A stretch of 44,209 nt of DNA from IMG/VR virus record IMGVR_UViG_3300019458_000054, positions 1 to 44,209 of that record; one strand, written 5' to 3'. This document shows, piece after piece, positions 6,656 to 14,975 of this stretch. Position 1 is the first letter of the stretch, and each line of letters starts with the position of its first letter. The position numbers and the translations under genes were made by a program. The notes below the pieces were generated by a model that did not search any database, was not told the DNA's origin, and saw only the letters and a program-made list of their open reading frames with translations. This DNA is from a virus.

Positions 6656-9139
6656 CTAATCAGATTGCACTTTTGCTTCTTGTAATACACGTGCTCCATG
6701 TTCTTTATTCTCTTGCATAGCGAGTTTCATTTTTTCAATCGCTGTCTTATTAGCTTCCGCTTCTCTGCGCTGTTGGACACGTAAGTTTTCAATTTCAATA
6801 CCAGCCACACTTGGATCCATTGGTGGTGGTGGTTGTTGTGCCGCTGCTTGTTGTTGCATTTGTTGTGCCACTTGAGCCGCATGTATAGCAATTTGATTTT
6901 GCATTTGGAGTTGCTGTTGCTGTTCAGCTTGCTGCTGCTCTTGCTGATTTGGCATACCTGATTGACCAAACTGCTGCATACCCTGTTGAGGTGACTGTTG
7001 CTCTTGTTGTGGAGCCTGTGGACTTGCCATAAATTCTGGTGGTGGTAATTGCTGTTGCATCTTCTGTTGCATAGCAGCAAAAAACTTTTGTGCTTGATGT
7101 TCTTGTATATGGGCTTGAACTGCAGCAGCTACTTGTGGTTGAGGCTGCTGCTGTGGATCTGCCAAAATCATTTGATGCACTAATATATGAGCATCGTGAG
7201 CTTGTTGTAATTCAGCTTTAATTGGTTTATTAGTCATAAGATAAGTATTTTCAGTAACAGGATCCCCAGAAAATGGTGGTGGAGCTGCTTGAGGTTCTGG
7301 TAACAATTGCTTAATATCTTCTGGCGATAATCCAAGATTTTTATAAAAATATTCATACGCAAAACGCATATTATGAATATCACCACTTTGTCGTGCCTGA
7401 GTTAAAATTATTTCTGATTGCATAAAGCGATAAGAAGTATTTTGTAATGCAGGGTTAGACGCTGGAATTACTTTTACATCATCATCAAAATCAGTTTTGA
7501 TAATCTGAAGATCACCACCAGGAACTTTAAAAGGATAAGGCATATTAGCCGGTAACCATTCGCCAAACCGCTCATTAAACAGCATTAGTTCTTGTCCGAA
7601 TGATTCATGAAAACCTTCAAGAATCGCATTGGGGACTTTTTGTAAACTTTCTAGCATTGCAAGAACTGATCCAACTGGCGCATGCGGCGTCATTTCCGCT
7701 ACTTTTTGATTAATAATAGCCGATGGTTTCTTAATGCTATCTTCAATACCAACAAGTAATTGTCCTAAAGCAACTGACGGTTCTTTATAGGGTAGGGTTG
7801 TAACCATCTGATCAATGGGCACTCCGGCTGTCATCACCGGAATAAACTCACCTGGGCTCGGTCTTAGATTGTTATTTTCTAACCTAATTCCAGCCGAATA
7901 TATCCCACCTGGGAAATTAGCATAAGTACCTGTATTAATTAATTGTCTTTTAATCGCAGTAGCCGCTTCAGCCAAGCGACCAGCATAATGAACAAGGCCA
8001 TATCCTTCTCCTTCTAATGATGGCAATAATGAAAAATTAACAAAAAATTCCCTTTTCTTCCGCAAATAATCATTAGGACTCCAATTACGGCATATATCTA
8101 ATACATATCCACTATTAGAATCCATGGTGATAATATAAGGCATAGGTAAATCAAATTTAGGCCCTAAAGGATCTTTTTCTATGTAATAATCAGTATGAAT
8201 TTCATAAAGGACATACTCTTCATCCAAATTCACTTCATAACTACTTCTATCAATACCTGTGGTTTCATTTAATGCTTCTTGAATTGCATCTTCGCCTTCT
8301 CGATATCCATCTTCTTTTACAAGATTCATACCTTCGCGATACCGCCCCATTAACATACGAATCTTAAGATCTCTACCACTTAACCTAATAATATGAGTCT
8401 TACGACTAGCATTTAAATGAGTTGAATGTTGAGAATTAACAATAAAATCCTCAGGACGAATAAACATCGACGTGGGTCGTTGTAAAGTCGGATCTATATA
8501 AACCTTCTTATAACAAGAACCCGTTAGAATTGCCCATGCTAAAGCCCGACGACCTTCTTTTTTAAACTCTTTAGCTACTTGGGTTAAATAATAGTTAAAG
8601 AATAATTTCTTACGATAAGCCTTATCTCTTAATTGATCATTTGCCTCTCCTTGAATTATACAATCAACCATTCCAGTTGGTGGATAAAGACTAGATGTTG
8701 CTGAAGCCAACATATCCAATAATGACTCAAAAAGAGCTGTTGAACATACTCCACTTGCTCCTTCAAAAGGCAAATCTTCTTTCTCATTAATGCCATCAAT
8801 ATTAATCCCCAATAACTTAATAACATCAGCTACAGCTTTAAAATATTGCTCTTGGCTTTGTATGTCTTCTTCTACAGCTCTTTTTAATTCAAAGCCAATT
8901 TGCTGAACATCAAGATCCGCCAATGCCTTCGCAAGATTTTGCGTATGATCATTTGGATTTAATCCTTCACCATTAAAAGTTTGTGGATGTGTATCACCAA
9001 CTGCAGCACTACCATCAGGAAACTGGATTATTTTTGTATTGCCATGAATACTTTCATAAGGTTGCTCCTGCTCCATACCTTGAGGAGCAATACCTTGTGA
9101 AAGCGGACTATAATTACCTAAAAACGGATTCTGATCCAA
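6656..9139 (-). CDS. Portal protein
   Basis: An 827-residue portal, the dodecameric ring at the capsid vertex through which DNA enters and leaves. Features: an N-terminal acidic region, a body with ALAWAILTGSCYKKVYIDP and MFIRPEDFIVNSQHST of the large podoviral portals, then PYKEPSVALGQLLVGIEDSI and a Gln-rich tail (roughly residues 640-770) ending in a charged helix. It is longer than P22 gp1 (725) because of this tail. It lies directly downstream of TerL. The first available start is TTG at 9139, with AGGT upstream and the repeated leader motif CAGGTAGACAAG; no ATG fits. Confidence 0.85.
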   Translation of the reverse strand: MDQNPFLGNYSPLSQGIAPQGMEQEQPYESIHGNTKIIQFPDGSAAVGDTHPQTFNGEGLNPNDHTQNLAKALADLDVQQIGFELKRAVEEDIQSQEQYFKAVADVIKLLGINIDGINEKEDLPFEGASGVCSTALFESLLDMLASATSSLYPPTGMVDCIIQGEANDQLRDKAYRKKLFFNYYLTQVAKEFKKEGRRALAWAILTGSCYKKVYIDPTLQRPTSMFIRPEDFIVNSQHSTHLNASRKTHIIRLSGRDLKIRMLMGRYREGMNLVKEDGYREGEDAIQEALNETTGIDRSSYEVNLDEEYVLYEIHTDYYIEKDPLGPKFDLPMPYIITMDSNSGYVLDICRNWSPNDYLRKKREFFVNFSLLPSLEGEGYGLVHYAGRLAEAATAIKRQLINTGTYANFPGGIYSAGIRLENNNLRPSPGEFIPVMTAGVPIDQMVTTLPYKEPSVALGQLLVGIEDSIKKPSAIINQKVAEMTPHAPVGSVLAMLESLQKVPNAILEGFHESFGQELMLFNERFGEWLPANMPYPFKVPGGDLQIIKTDFDDDVKVIPASNPALQNTSYRFMQSEIILTQARQSGDIHNMRFAYEYFYKNLGLSPEDIKQLLPEPQAAPPPFSGDPVTENTYLMTNKPIKAELQQAHDAHILVHQMILADPQQQPQPQVAAAVQAHIQEHQAQKFFAAMQQKMQQQLPPPEFMASPQAPQQEQQSPQQGMQQFGQSGMPNQQEQQQAEQQQQLQMQNQIAIHAAQVAQQMQQQAAAQQPPPPMDPSVAGIEIENLRVQQRREAEANKTAIEKMKLAMQENKEHGARVLQEAKVQSD

Positions 9140-9188
9140 TGTGCTACCTGCACTTTCTTGTCTACCTGACTGTTTAAGTATAGCTTAA

Positions 9189-10814
9189 TTAATAATAAGG
9201 TCTATTCTGTTTTTTCCATGCTTCTTCTGGTGGTGGTAGTGGATCTTCTTTATTAATCAACCAGCCAAAACTAGTTAATCGAATAAATGCCTGACTTGTA
9301 CTATCTATAATATCATTACTTTCATCATTTGGAAACAAACAAGCTGCCTCTAAAAACATTTGTGCCTCCTCAGTTAAGTATTTGCAATGAGGTAATACAG
9401 TAGGTAACCACACCAATCCATTTTCCATTAAATGGGTAATTAATCTACATCTACCAATCTTGTCGCCATATTGATTTGGATTAAATTTTAAGACAGGAAT
9501 ATTAGCCGACATTAAATCTTGCAATAAGGAATAACCACTTACCTTTTGTTCAATTAAAATATGATGAGGTTTATTCTTCCCTTTAAGAGGATCATCAATT
9601 AAAGTATCCTCATAATTATTATAAAGTCGGACAGCCATTTTACGTAATTCAGGATATTCTAACTTCTCTCGCATTAAGCTTAGTAACATAATATTCTTAA
9701 TACCATGTTGATCAAAAATACCCCAAGTACTACAAGCACTATAACAACTCGTTTCACTATTTGTTAATGCTGTATCCCAACTTTGGATGATATATTGAAA
9801 CTCAGGATAATCTTTTTCCCGCCACCACTTAAACCAATCCTTTTGAATAATACCACCACCACTAGGAGAAGGTCGTTGTTGTAATTGACCAGAAATTCTA
9901 TATGAATCATAATTGAAATCGGCCTTAAGGTTTTTTAACTCCAGATACCCTATACCTTGAGGCCATAATAATTCCCCTTCTTTCTTTCTAGGATCTACCC
10001 ATACTTTAGCATTTGGTAACAATGCAACTGTCTTACATTTTCTATTCTCTTCATATTCCATTGGTAAACATAAATGCACCCATTCTTCCATATTCTTCGC
10101 TAAAATATGACCTGACAAATCCGATGTATGCGTACGCTGTTGCGCCATAATCCACCGCGCCGTCTTAAAACTACTCACACGAGTAGACATAACATAGTCC
10201 CACCAATTGTTAATTGTATTACGAGTAACCTCAGACTCAGAGTCTACAACGTTGTTAGCATCATCGCAGACAATGAAGTCACCACCAAGACCAGTGTTAG
10301 AACCACCAGCAGAAGAAGCTATACGATAACCAGATTTATTATTATCAAACCTAAGCTTGTTGTTCACATCTCCCATAAGATGGAACTTATCTGCCCATAA
10401 TGATTGATACCAATTTGAATTGATTAGTCGTCTTGAACCTACACTATCTCTCACTGACAAAACTTGTGCATACGATGTATATAAAAATCGTAATCCTGGT
10501 TGCTTAACCCAACACCATGCAGGGAATAATACACTTAAGATGTTTGATTTACCAGTACGAGGAGGTAAATTAATAATGAGCTTACGTATATCACCTCTGT
10601 AAGTCGCCTCTAGATGCTCACACAATGCATTAACGTGCCATCCGGGAATGAACTCCCGATTCTCTAAAGTCTGCCAAGCATGAACAATAAATTCATAAAA
10701 GGATGCTTCACACTTTTCTTTAATAAGTGCTTGCTCATCAGTGATCATAATAGTCTTTTTAAGTTGCCGATTATTTAGAACAATTTTATTATCTAGCCTT
10801 GCAAGTGATGCCAT
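9189..10814 (-). CDS. terL: Terminase large subunit (ATPase-nuclease)
   Basis: A 541-residue packaging motor that pumps DNA into the prohead and cuts it. Walker A is at about residues 83-90 (LPPRTGKS) and Walker B at 179-185 (DFIVCDD). The coupling segment IMAQQRTHTSD lies near 222-232. The C-terminal RNase H-like nuclease shows D347 (IIQSWDTA), E422 (ILIEQKVSG) and an Asp at 501-505 (DIIDS). All key residues are present and length is normal. An alternative start is the ATG at residue 23. It lies between a zinc-finger protein and the portal, and ends about 50 bases before the portal start. Confidence 0.93.
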   Translation of the reverse strand: MASLARLDNKIVLNNRQLKKTIMITDEQALIKEKCEASFYEFIVHAWQTLENREFIPGWHVNALCEHLEATYRGDIRKLIINLPPRTGKSNILSVLFPAWCWVKQPGLRFLYTSYAQVLSVRDSVGSRRLINSNWYQSLWADKFHLMGDVNNKLRFDNNKSGYRIASSAGGSNTGLGGDFIVCDDANNVVDSESEVTRNTINNWWDYVMSTRVSSFKTARWIMAQQRTHTSDLSGHILAKNMEEWVHLCLPMEYEENRKCKTVALLPNAKVWVDPRKKEGELLWPQGIGYLELKNLKADFNYDSYRISGQLQQRPSPSGGGIIQKDWFKWWREKDYPEFQYIIQSWDTALTNSETSCYSACSTWGIFDQHGIKNIMLLSLMREKLEYPELRKMAVRLYNNYEDTLIDDPLKGKNKPHHILIEQKVSGYSLLQDLMSANIPVLKFNPNQYGDKIGRCRLITHLMENGLVWLPTVLPHCKYLTEEAQMFLEAACLFPNDESNDIIDSTSQAFIRLTSFGWLINKEDPLPPPEEAWKKQNRPYY

Positions 10815-10817
10815 GTG

Positions 10818-11060
10818 TTAAACCTTACAAGATTTAATAAGAGCCCTTTTTTCTCTGGCTAAAAACTTTTTTAAGTTCACTGGTTTCCCTTCCAATCTTT
10901 CTTGATAAACACGTAACTTTTGAATACAATTTTTACACAAAATAACATGATTATTGTAACGTGGATCATCCTCCATAAGATATAACTTTATGTTTATTAC
11001 ATAAAGATGAATATCAGCAAAAAAGTCCGACTTACAACACTGACATCTTTTATCTGTCAT
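10818..11060 (-). CDS. Small zinc-ribbon protein upstream of TerL
   Basis: An 80-residue protein with two cysteine pairs, CQCC near residue 6 and CKNC near residue 43, spaced as in a zinc ribbon or HNH-like zinc knuckle. The C-terminal helix is basic (KKFLAREKRALIKSCKV). No HNH catalytic triad is visible. It ends 3 bases before the TerL start and follows a 52-residue gene by 6 bases, so it belongs to the packaging operon. It might assist DNA recognition or cutting during packaging, which is inference from position. Confidence 0.65.
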   Translation of the reverse strand: MTDKRCQCCKSDFFADIHLYVINIKLYLMEDDPRYNNHVILCKNCIQKLRVYQERLEGKPVNLKKFLAREKRALIKSCKV

Positions 11061-11066
11061 ATTGAA

Positions 11067-11225
11067 TTAATAATTACAAGCAAAGTCTACTACGCGATTA
11101 GGGGTATGTTCTGCCACATACTGTTCATTACACTTTTCAATATATCTATCGCTTATAATCTTTATCCATTCTTCATACCATCCATTATCATCGGTGTATT
11201 TATCTATTCTGATAAATTTTACCAT
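11067..11225 (-). CDS. Small hypothetical protein (52 aa)
   Basis: A short minus-strand frame starting MVKFIRIDKYTDDNGWYEEW and ending VVDFACNY. Its charged, aromatic-rich composition looks genuinely coding. The stop lies 6 bases before the zinc-ribbon gene, consistent with one operon, and GAGTG lies just upstream of the ATG. No family recognised. Confidence 0.6.
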   Translation of the reverse strand: MVKFIRIDKYTDDNGWYEEWIKIISDRYIEKCNEQYVAEHTPNRVVDFACNY

Positions 11226-11319
11226 AATTACACTCTATTATTAATAATACTTCTAGTATAAGATATTCCATGAAAAACATTTAATGTCTATGAAAAAACA
11301 CCACTGAAAGGATATTTTT

Positions 11320-11520
11320 ATGAATAATGTAAATATTAAAGACTTTAAAGAAGTAACAAAGAAAATATTTAACAAAGTATGGGACTTCGCAGTAGAACAA
11401 GAACAACTACAAGAAGATGAATTTCTAGAAGAACAAACTGATGTAAGCAGTAAAAAGCGCTACTTTGTAAAGCTTGCTATATATAATCCATGGCTAGAGT
11501 CATTAAAGAAAGCAAAGTAA
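11320..11520 (+). CDS. Small hypothetical protein, isolated on the plus strand
   Basis: A 66-residue acidic, helical protein (MNNVNIKDFKEVTKKIFNKVW...). It has a good ribosome site (GAAAGGAT, about 6 bases before the ATG) and sits alone on the plus strand within the minus-strand packaging region. A transcript started at the repeat element at 11569-11640 would run antisense to it, which could set up opposing expression. No function recognised. Confidence 0.55.
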   Translation: MNNVNIKDFKEVTKKIFNKVWDFAVEQEQLQEDEFLEEQTDVSSKKRYFVKLAIYNPWLESLKKAK

Positions 11521-11568
11521 AATTACTATGCAATAAAAACGATGTAAGAGCTATGGGTGACTGTAGTT

Positions 11569-11640
11569 CTTTATTCTTTCCCATTGTAATTTTCTTTCTA
11601 ATCACTCCGTGACGCATGTTCATTTCACGGTAATATTATT
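11569..11640 (-). promoter_or_regulatory. Promoter-hairpin repeat, copy 1
   Basis: A 72-bp sequence matching 12396-12467 at about 56 of 72 positions by hand alignment. On the minus strand, AATAAT (11635-11640) could be a -10 box. It is followed within a few bases by a hairpin, CCGTGA 11607-11612 with TCACGG 11625-11630. In the other copy the stem is CCATGA/TCATGG, a compensatory change. It probably marks a minus-strand transcription start feeding the TerL-portal genes. Confidence 0.5.
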
Positions 11641-11884
11641 AGCAAACCTTCTTCTTACGCCGTAACTGATCAGCGCAGACACGATCACAAAAAATACGTT
11701 GGGTGTTGCCAAATATTTTCTTTCGCGTCTTTGGTACTACAAATGTTTTTTCACAGGTAAAACAAATATGTGTGCGCTTCTTTTCGGCAAATGCTCTGCG
11801 GCAATCCATACAACAAAAGCGCGTGGGAATATATCCACTACGCTTACTCTTTAGTAAAGGACCACCACATTCTTCACAACTCAT
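11639..11884 (-). CDS. Small zinc-finger protein
   Basis: An 81-residue basic protein with four CxxC-like pairs: CEEC near residue 3, CCMDC near 24, CFTC near 42 and CDRVC near 66. This suggests two zinc knuckles, the second before a basic tail (LRRKKKVC). It resembles the Cys-rich small proteins next to phage terminase genes. It starts one base after the end of the TerS-like gene region and is coupled to it. DNA binding is likely; the specific role is unknown. Confidence 0.65.
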   Translation of the reverse strand: MSCEECGGPLLKSKRSGYIPTRFCCMDCRRAFAEKKRTHICFTCEKTFVVPKTRKKIFGNTQRIFCDRVCADQLRRKKKVC

Positions 11885-11885
11885 A

Positions 11886-12341
11886 CTAATCTTTCAGTTT
11901 TAGTTGATCGTCTTGTTCAGCTAAGATCTTCTGTAACTCAGGTGAGAGTTGCCCTTCAATATGCTTTTGCCGAAGCGATAATGTATTAAGTAATCGTTCG
12001 CCTGTAGATATAGGCAATTCATTACGTAACATCTGCTCATGTATTTCTTGGGAAACTTTATTAACGTCTTCAAGGGTTTTTAATTTAGCATATAATGGAT
12101 TTTCTAGTATATTGTCCATTCTAAGGACTTGTTGTGTATTATATTCATTAAGCCACACACGAGCTGCATTAGAACAACCTTTAACCTCCATACCTAATGA
12201 TAATGCCCACAATCTATCCATAATCGCTTCACGTTGATCAGGCGTTTCTTTCAACTGCTTAGCAAGAAATGTAACCTTATTGGTAGTGCCTTTTTTCCTT
12301 CCAGCATTGGCAGGACGAGGCTTACCTTTTTCAAATCCCAT
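11886..12341 (-). CDS. Probable terminase small subunit
   Basis: A 151-residue protein that begins with KGKPRPANAGRKKGTTNK, the 'GRxKGTxNK' N-terminal tag common in phage small terminases and related DNA-binding proteins. The rest is helical (residues 60-150) and ends in an acidic tail (AEQDDQLKLKD). Length and position, first in the packaging operon and about 1.1 kb upstream of TerL, fit a TerS that recognises the packaging site. The leader carries the promoter-hairpin repeat copy 2. The assignment is from context and the N-terminal motif. Confidence 0.6.
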   Translation of the reverse strand: MGFEKGKPRPANAGRKKGTTNKVTFLAKQLKETPDQREAIMDRLWALSLGMEVKGCSNAARVWLNEYNTQQVLRMDNILENPLYAKLKTLEDVNKVSQEIHEQMLRNELPISTGERLLNTLSLRQKHIEGQLSPELQKILAEQDDQLKLKD

Positions 12342-12395
12342 ATGCGTTATCTATCTGTTATGTACGTTAAATGTGCTTTTTAACATGCATTTTAT

Positions 12396-12467
12396 CTTTA
12401 TTTCTCATATCTGTAATTTCCTTTCTATTCAGTCCATGAGACATGTTCATTTCATGGTAATATTATA
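12396..12467 (-). promoter_or_regulatory. Promoter-hairpin repeat, copy 2, upstream of TerS
   Basis: Minus-strand TATAAT (complement of 12462-12467) is an exact -10 consensus. It is followed by a hairpin, CCATGA 12434-12439 with TCATGG 12452-12457, at the expected 5' end of the transcript. It differs from copy 1 by a paired change in the stem. No strong -35 box is visible, so a phage or host activator may be needed. Confidence 0.55.
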
Positions 12468-12499
12468 ACCTCTAGTTTAATCTTTTTCTAATCATAGGA

Positions 12500-12601
12500 C
12501 TAATCATAAAATAAGGTTAAAACAGCTGATATCGCAGTTAATAATACTGTCAATATAAAAATTAATTGTTTATTAGATAGTTTTAATAACTTATTAATCA
12601 T
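12500..12601 (-). CDS. Small membrane peptide (33 aa)
   Basis: A short frame, MINKLLKLSNKQLIF..., with one strong transmembrane helix (ILTVLLTAISAVLTLFY) and a basic N-terminus. It lies between the 12633 gene and the TerS promoter on the same strand. The ribosome site is weak. It could be a small membrane effector or holin-like peptide, but nothing proves this. Confidence 0.4.
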   Translation of the reverse strand: MINKLLKLSNKQLIFILTVLLTAISAVLTLFYD

Positions 12602-12632
12602 TCTTAATTAGTTTCATTAAAATATACTAGTT

Positions 12633-13181
12633 TCATACCGCTTTCTTCCTTTTCTTATTTCTGGCAATAGCCAGTGATAATTCATAAGCTTCTCTTTGTT
12701 TTCGATTATAATCTTCTAAAGCTTCTATACTCGGGAATATTCTATCATGAGGGCCGATTATGCCAAACATGCAAATGGCTACTGAATCTAAGCATTTTAG
12801 CTTCTGTTCGCTCAGCATGAAAGTAATGTCATTGTATTTCCAAAATATTATTGGAGAATCATAATCTGCTTCTGGTAACCACACATTAATTTCTGGTGTT
12901 AGAAATGTAATATATACATCAGTGAGTCTTCTTCGTTTAATTGCATCATCATTAGTGCAACCAAATTTTTGAGCTACGAGTAGACCTGTAAATAATACAT
13001 CTAGTATACGTAATTCCTTTGTATTAGATGGTGGTTGGGTTTTACCACGTTTAACCACTGGTTTTACTGATTCTTCTTGGAGTTGTCTAATATATCTAGC
13101 TAATCCTTGTGATTTTTTAAAATAGGAAGCTACTTCTAGGCCTTCCATAAAGCTCATTGGTCTTATTTTATATACGTACAT
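12633..13181 (-). CDS. Hypothetical protein
   Basis: A 182-residue soluble protein with a basic C-terminus (ARNKKRKKAV). Visible stretches include YKIRPMSFMEGLEVASYF, AQKFGCTNDDAIKRRRLTD and TFLTPEINVWLPEADYDSP. No catalytic motif was recognised. It is the last gene of a minus-strand group running from 14923, two bases after the preceding stop, so it is co-transcribed with the paralogous small proteins. Function unknown. Confidence 0.6.
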   Translation of the reverse strand: MYVYKIRPMSFMEGLEVASYFKKSQGLARYIRQLQEESVKPVVKRGKTQPPSNTKELRILDVLFTGLLVAQKFGCTNDDAIKRRRLTDVYITFLTPEINVWLPEADYDSPIIFWKYNDITFMLSEQKLKCLDSVAICMFGIIGPHDRIFPSIEALEDYNRKQREAYELSLAIARNKKRKKAV

Positions 13182-13183
13182 AA

Positions 13184-13681
13184 TTATGCTTTATCTTTAT
13201 CAACATAGGAAATGACTTGTGTTTTAAAATCTGATAAAAATTTGTCAGCCAATTTTTTATCTCCTTTATAAACAGAGATATATTTGTCATATGCATCCAT
13301 TAAACTTTGAGTAAAACTATAAATTATCTTTGAAATCTCTACCATATTCAACTGTACTTTTTTAATATCTAGTACATATTTTTCTTCATCTTCCTTAATA
13401 GTAACTATAATAGTTTTTTCAGTATTAACGGATTCTTTATTAATAGATATGGATTTTGTCATATTTGTTTCTTTCATATTATTTACTTTCTCCTTTTCTA
13501 ATATAGTAGTAGAGACATAAACTGTATCAGTTAGATCATCTTCTGTTACTGTTAATGTAACTGGTGTTTTTTTAGTCATTTTATTTACTTTCTCCTTTTC
13601 TAATATAGTAGTAGAGACATAAACTGTATCAGTTAGATCATCTTCTGTTACTGTTAATGTAACTGGTGTTTTTTTAGTCAT
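13184..13681 (-). CDS. Hypothetical protein with a perfect 34-residue tandem duplication
   Basis: A 165-residue protein whose first 68 residues are two near-identical 34-residue units starting MTKKTPVTLTVTEDDLTD. They are followed by MKETNMTKSISINKESV and a unique domain (EKTIIVTIKEDEEKYVLDIK plus a helical end). Each unit ends in AAAGGAGAAAGTAAATAA just before an in-frame ATG, so translation could also start at 13579 or 13477. The C-terminal domain, a short beta part then helices, resembles the proteins at 14293 and 14570. It overlaps the upstream gene by 8 bases. Function unknown. Confidence 0.55.
   Translation of the reverse strand: MTKKTPVTLTVTEDDLTDTVYVSTTILEKEKVNKMTKKTPVTLTVTEDDLTDTVYVSTTILEKEKVNNMKETNMTKSISINKESVNTEKTIIVTIKEDEEKYVLDIKKVQLNMVEISKIIYSFTQSLMDAYDKYISVYKGDKKLADKFLSDFKTQVISYVDKDKA
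13478..13681. repeat. Tandem 102-bp duplication
   Basis: Two adjacent 102-bp units (13478-13579 and 13580-13681), almost identical, within one gene. Each contains a start codon and a Shine-Dalgarno-like AGGAG for the next unit, so the duplication multiplies translation starts. Confidence 0.85.
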
Positions 13682-14300
13682 TTGCTTTTACTTTCTTTGT
13701 TATCTCTTTTGATGGACAAGCAATTATTTCTTTATAAAAATAGCCACTGTTACAATCTGGAGCTTCTCCAGCTTTTAATGTAAAGATGCAAGGCAGAGAT
13801 CTTACTCTATGACTCTTTTCAGACATGAGTTTTGCTAATTGCTTTAATGTGTCACAGACCAATTCGCGAAGCTCTGGCATTTCAAAAATTATCTTAAAAA
13901 TATCATAAGTAACAATTGTAACTTCATCATAGAGGTTACGGTAATGTCTACATACAAAGTTTTGTAGATCAATTAAACAAGTTATAGACGGGACACACTT
14001 ATTATTGATATTTTCTTGTTCAATTTGCAAATAGCTGGTAATAAGACCTGTTCCATCTTCAAAGGTAATAAAACCTGTTCCATCTTCAAAGGTTATGTTA
14101 ATAACATTATTTTCATCTATCTTTACTACAGGCTTGTTACCAGGAACTTTAAAAAAATCTAACTTTACTTTACCGGTCATATTATCGGCTAATGATCCAT
14201 AAATATCTAAAACAATCTTTGCAACTGGTTTACCTAATTCATCATAAATTAGTTGATCCAGCTTAGAAGATAATTTATCTCTATATGAAAGTTCAGTCAT
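13674..14300 (-). CDS. Hypothetical protein
   Basis: About 208 residues from the ATG at 14300 (MTELSYRDKLSSKLDQLIYDE). This start gives an 8-base ATGACTGA overlap with the preceding gene, the same junction style as the next gene downstream. A longer frame from 14324 is possible. Residues near 85 hold a small internal repeat (ITFEDGTGFITFEDGTGLI). The rest is mixed, with four scattered Cys. It has the same beta-then-helix layout as the neighbouring small proteins. No function recognised. Confidence 0.55.
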   Translation of the reverse strand: MTELSYRDKLSSKLDQLIYDELGKPVAKIVLDIYGSLADNMTGKVKLDFFKVPGNKPVVKIDENNVINITFEDGTGFITFEDGTGLITSYLQIEQENINNKCVPSITCLIDLQNFVCRHYRNLYDEVTIVTYDIFKIIFEMPELRELVCDTLKQLAKLMSEKSHRVRSLPCIFTLKAGEAPDCNSGYFYKEIIACPSKEITKKVKAND

Positions 14301-14595
14301 TTTTATCTGCCATTTTATTTTCATTTTTAATTTCTATTTCTATATTTTTGATAGAAATAGCACAGTGTTTTATTAATTCTAATAATGAACGAAGTTCATG
14401 AAGATACCTTCTTTCTTCTATTTCCTCAATTGAGAAAGTTTTTTCAAAATGTTTTAAGACCATATTTGCGAGCGACCAGATTATCTTAACAATATCACCA
14501 TTTTCTATTTTACCTGTGCCACTTTTAAAACTAGCTTTCTTATCATCAAAAATTATCGTTAATTCTTTTTCAGTGGGTGGATCTATAAATGACAT
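14293..14595 (-). CDS. Hypothetical protein, paralogue-like of its neighbours
   Basis: A 100-residue protein: a short beta segment (KELTIIFDDKKASFKSG), then GDIVKIIWSLANMVLKHFEK and a long charged helix. The layout matches the 117-residue protein upstream and the end of the 165-residue protein downstream, suggesting gene duplication. It starts inside the preceding gene (26-base overlap), with AGGTAAAACTAATG as ribosome site. Function unknown. Confidence 0.55.
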   Translation of the reverse strand: MSFIDPPTEKELTIIFDDKKASFKSGTGKIENGDIVKIIWSLANMVLKHFEKTFSIEEIEERRYLHELRSLLELIKHCAISIKNIEIEIKNENKMADKND

Positions 14596-14923
14596 TAGTT
14601 TTACCTGTTACTTCACTAATCATATCGGTTAATATCAGCCGAAAAGCTTCATTCAATACATTCACATCTTTAAGCAATCTACTTTCTGGAGCACTAGAGT
14701 TTTTGAACATTTCAAATACTATCTCTTGTAATCCACTTAGCACTACAATCAAAGGAGGTAGTGTTAATGGTTTATTCTCATGAAGCTTATCATATGAATT
14801 TATTGTTAAACGAACCTGCTTATCTTCATGATAAAGCTGTATTATAACTGTACCATCAGCTGATACGCGCACAGATTGTTCTTCTTGCTGTGTTAAATTT
14901 TTTTCTTTTTCTTCCATTGACAA
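14570..14923 (-). CDS. Hypothetical protein, first gene of the minus early cluster
   Basis: A 117-residue protein: a charged N-terminus (MSMEEKEKNLTQQEEQS), a beta part (ADGTVIIQLYHEDKQVRLTI), then PPLIVVLSGLQEIVFEMFK and helices. It is similar in design to the two downstream proteins. It is divergent from the plus-strand operon that begins at 15008, so the 84-base gap between them should hold both promoters. Function unknown. Confidence 0.55.
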   Translation of the reverse strand: MSMEEKEKNLTQQEEQSVRVSADGTVIIQLYHEDKQVRLTINSYDKLHENKPLTLPPLIVVLSGLQEIVFEMFKNSSAPESRLLKDVNVLNEAFRLILTDMISEVTGKTNVIYRSTH

Positions 14924-14975
14924 TCTCGATTTTCTTTATATGATAATAACATAGAAATTAAATTTAGATATGTCA

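Noticed and set aside
6727-7080. Second minus-strand frame inside the portal Gln-rich tail
   Set aside because: CAG/CAA-rich DNA is open in several frames; no ribosome site and no protein-like features.
11007-11261. Plus-strand hydrophobic frame (84 codons)
   Set aside because: It is antisense to the zinc-ribbon gene and the 52-residue gene, which look more protein-like, and no ribosome site was seen.
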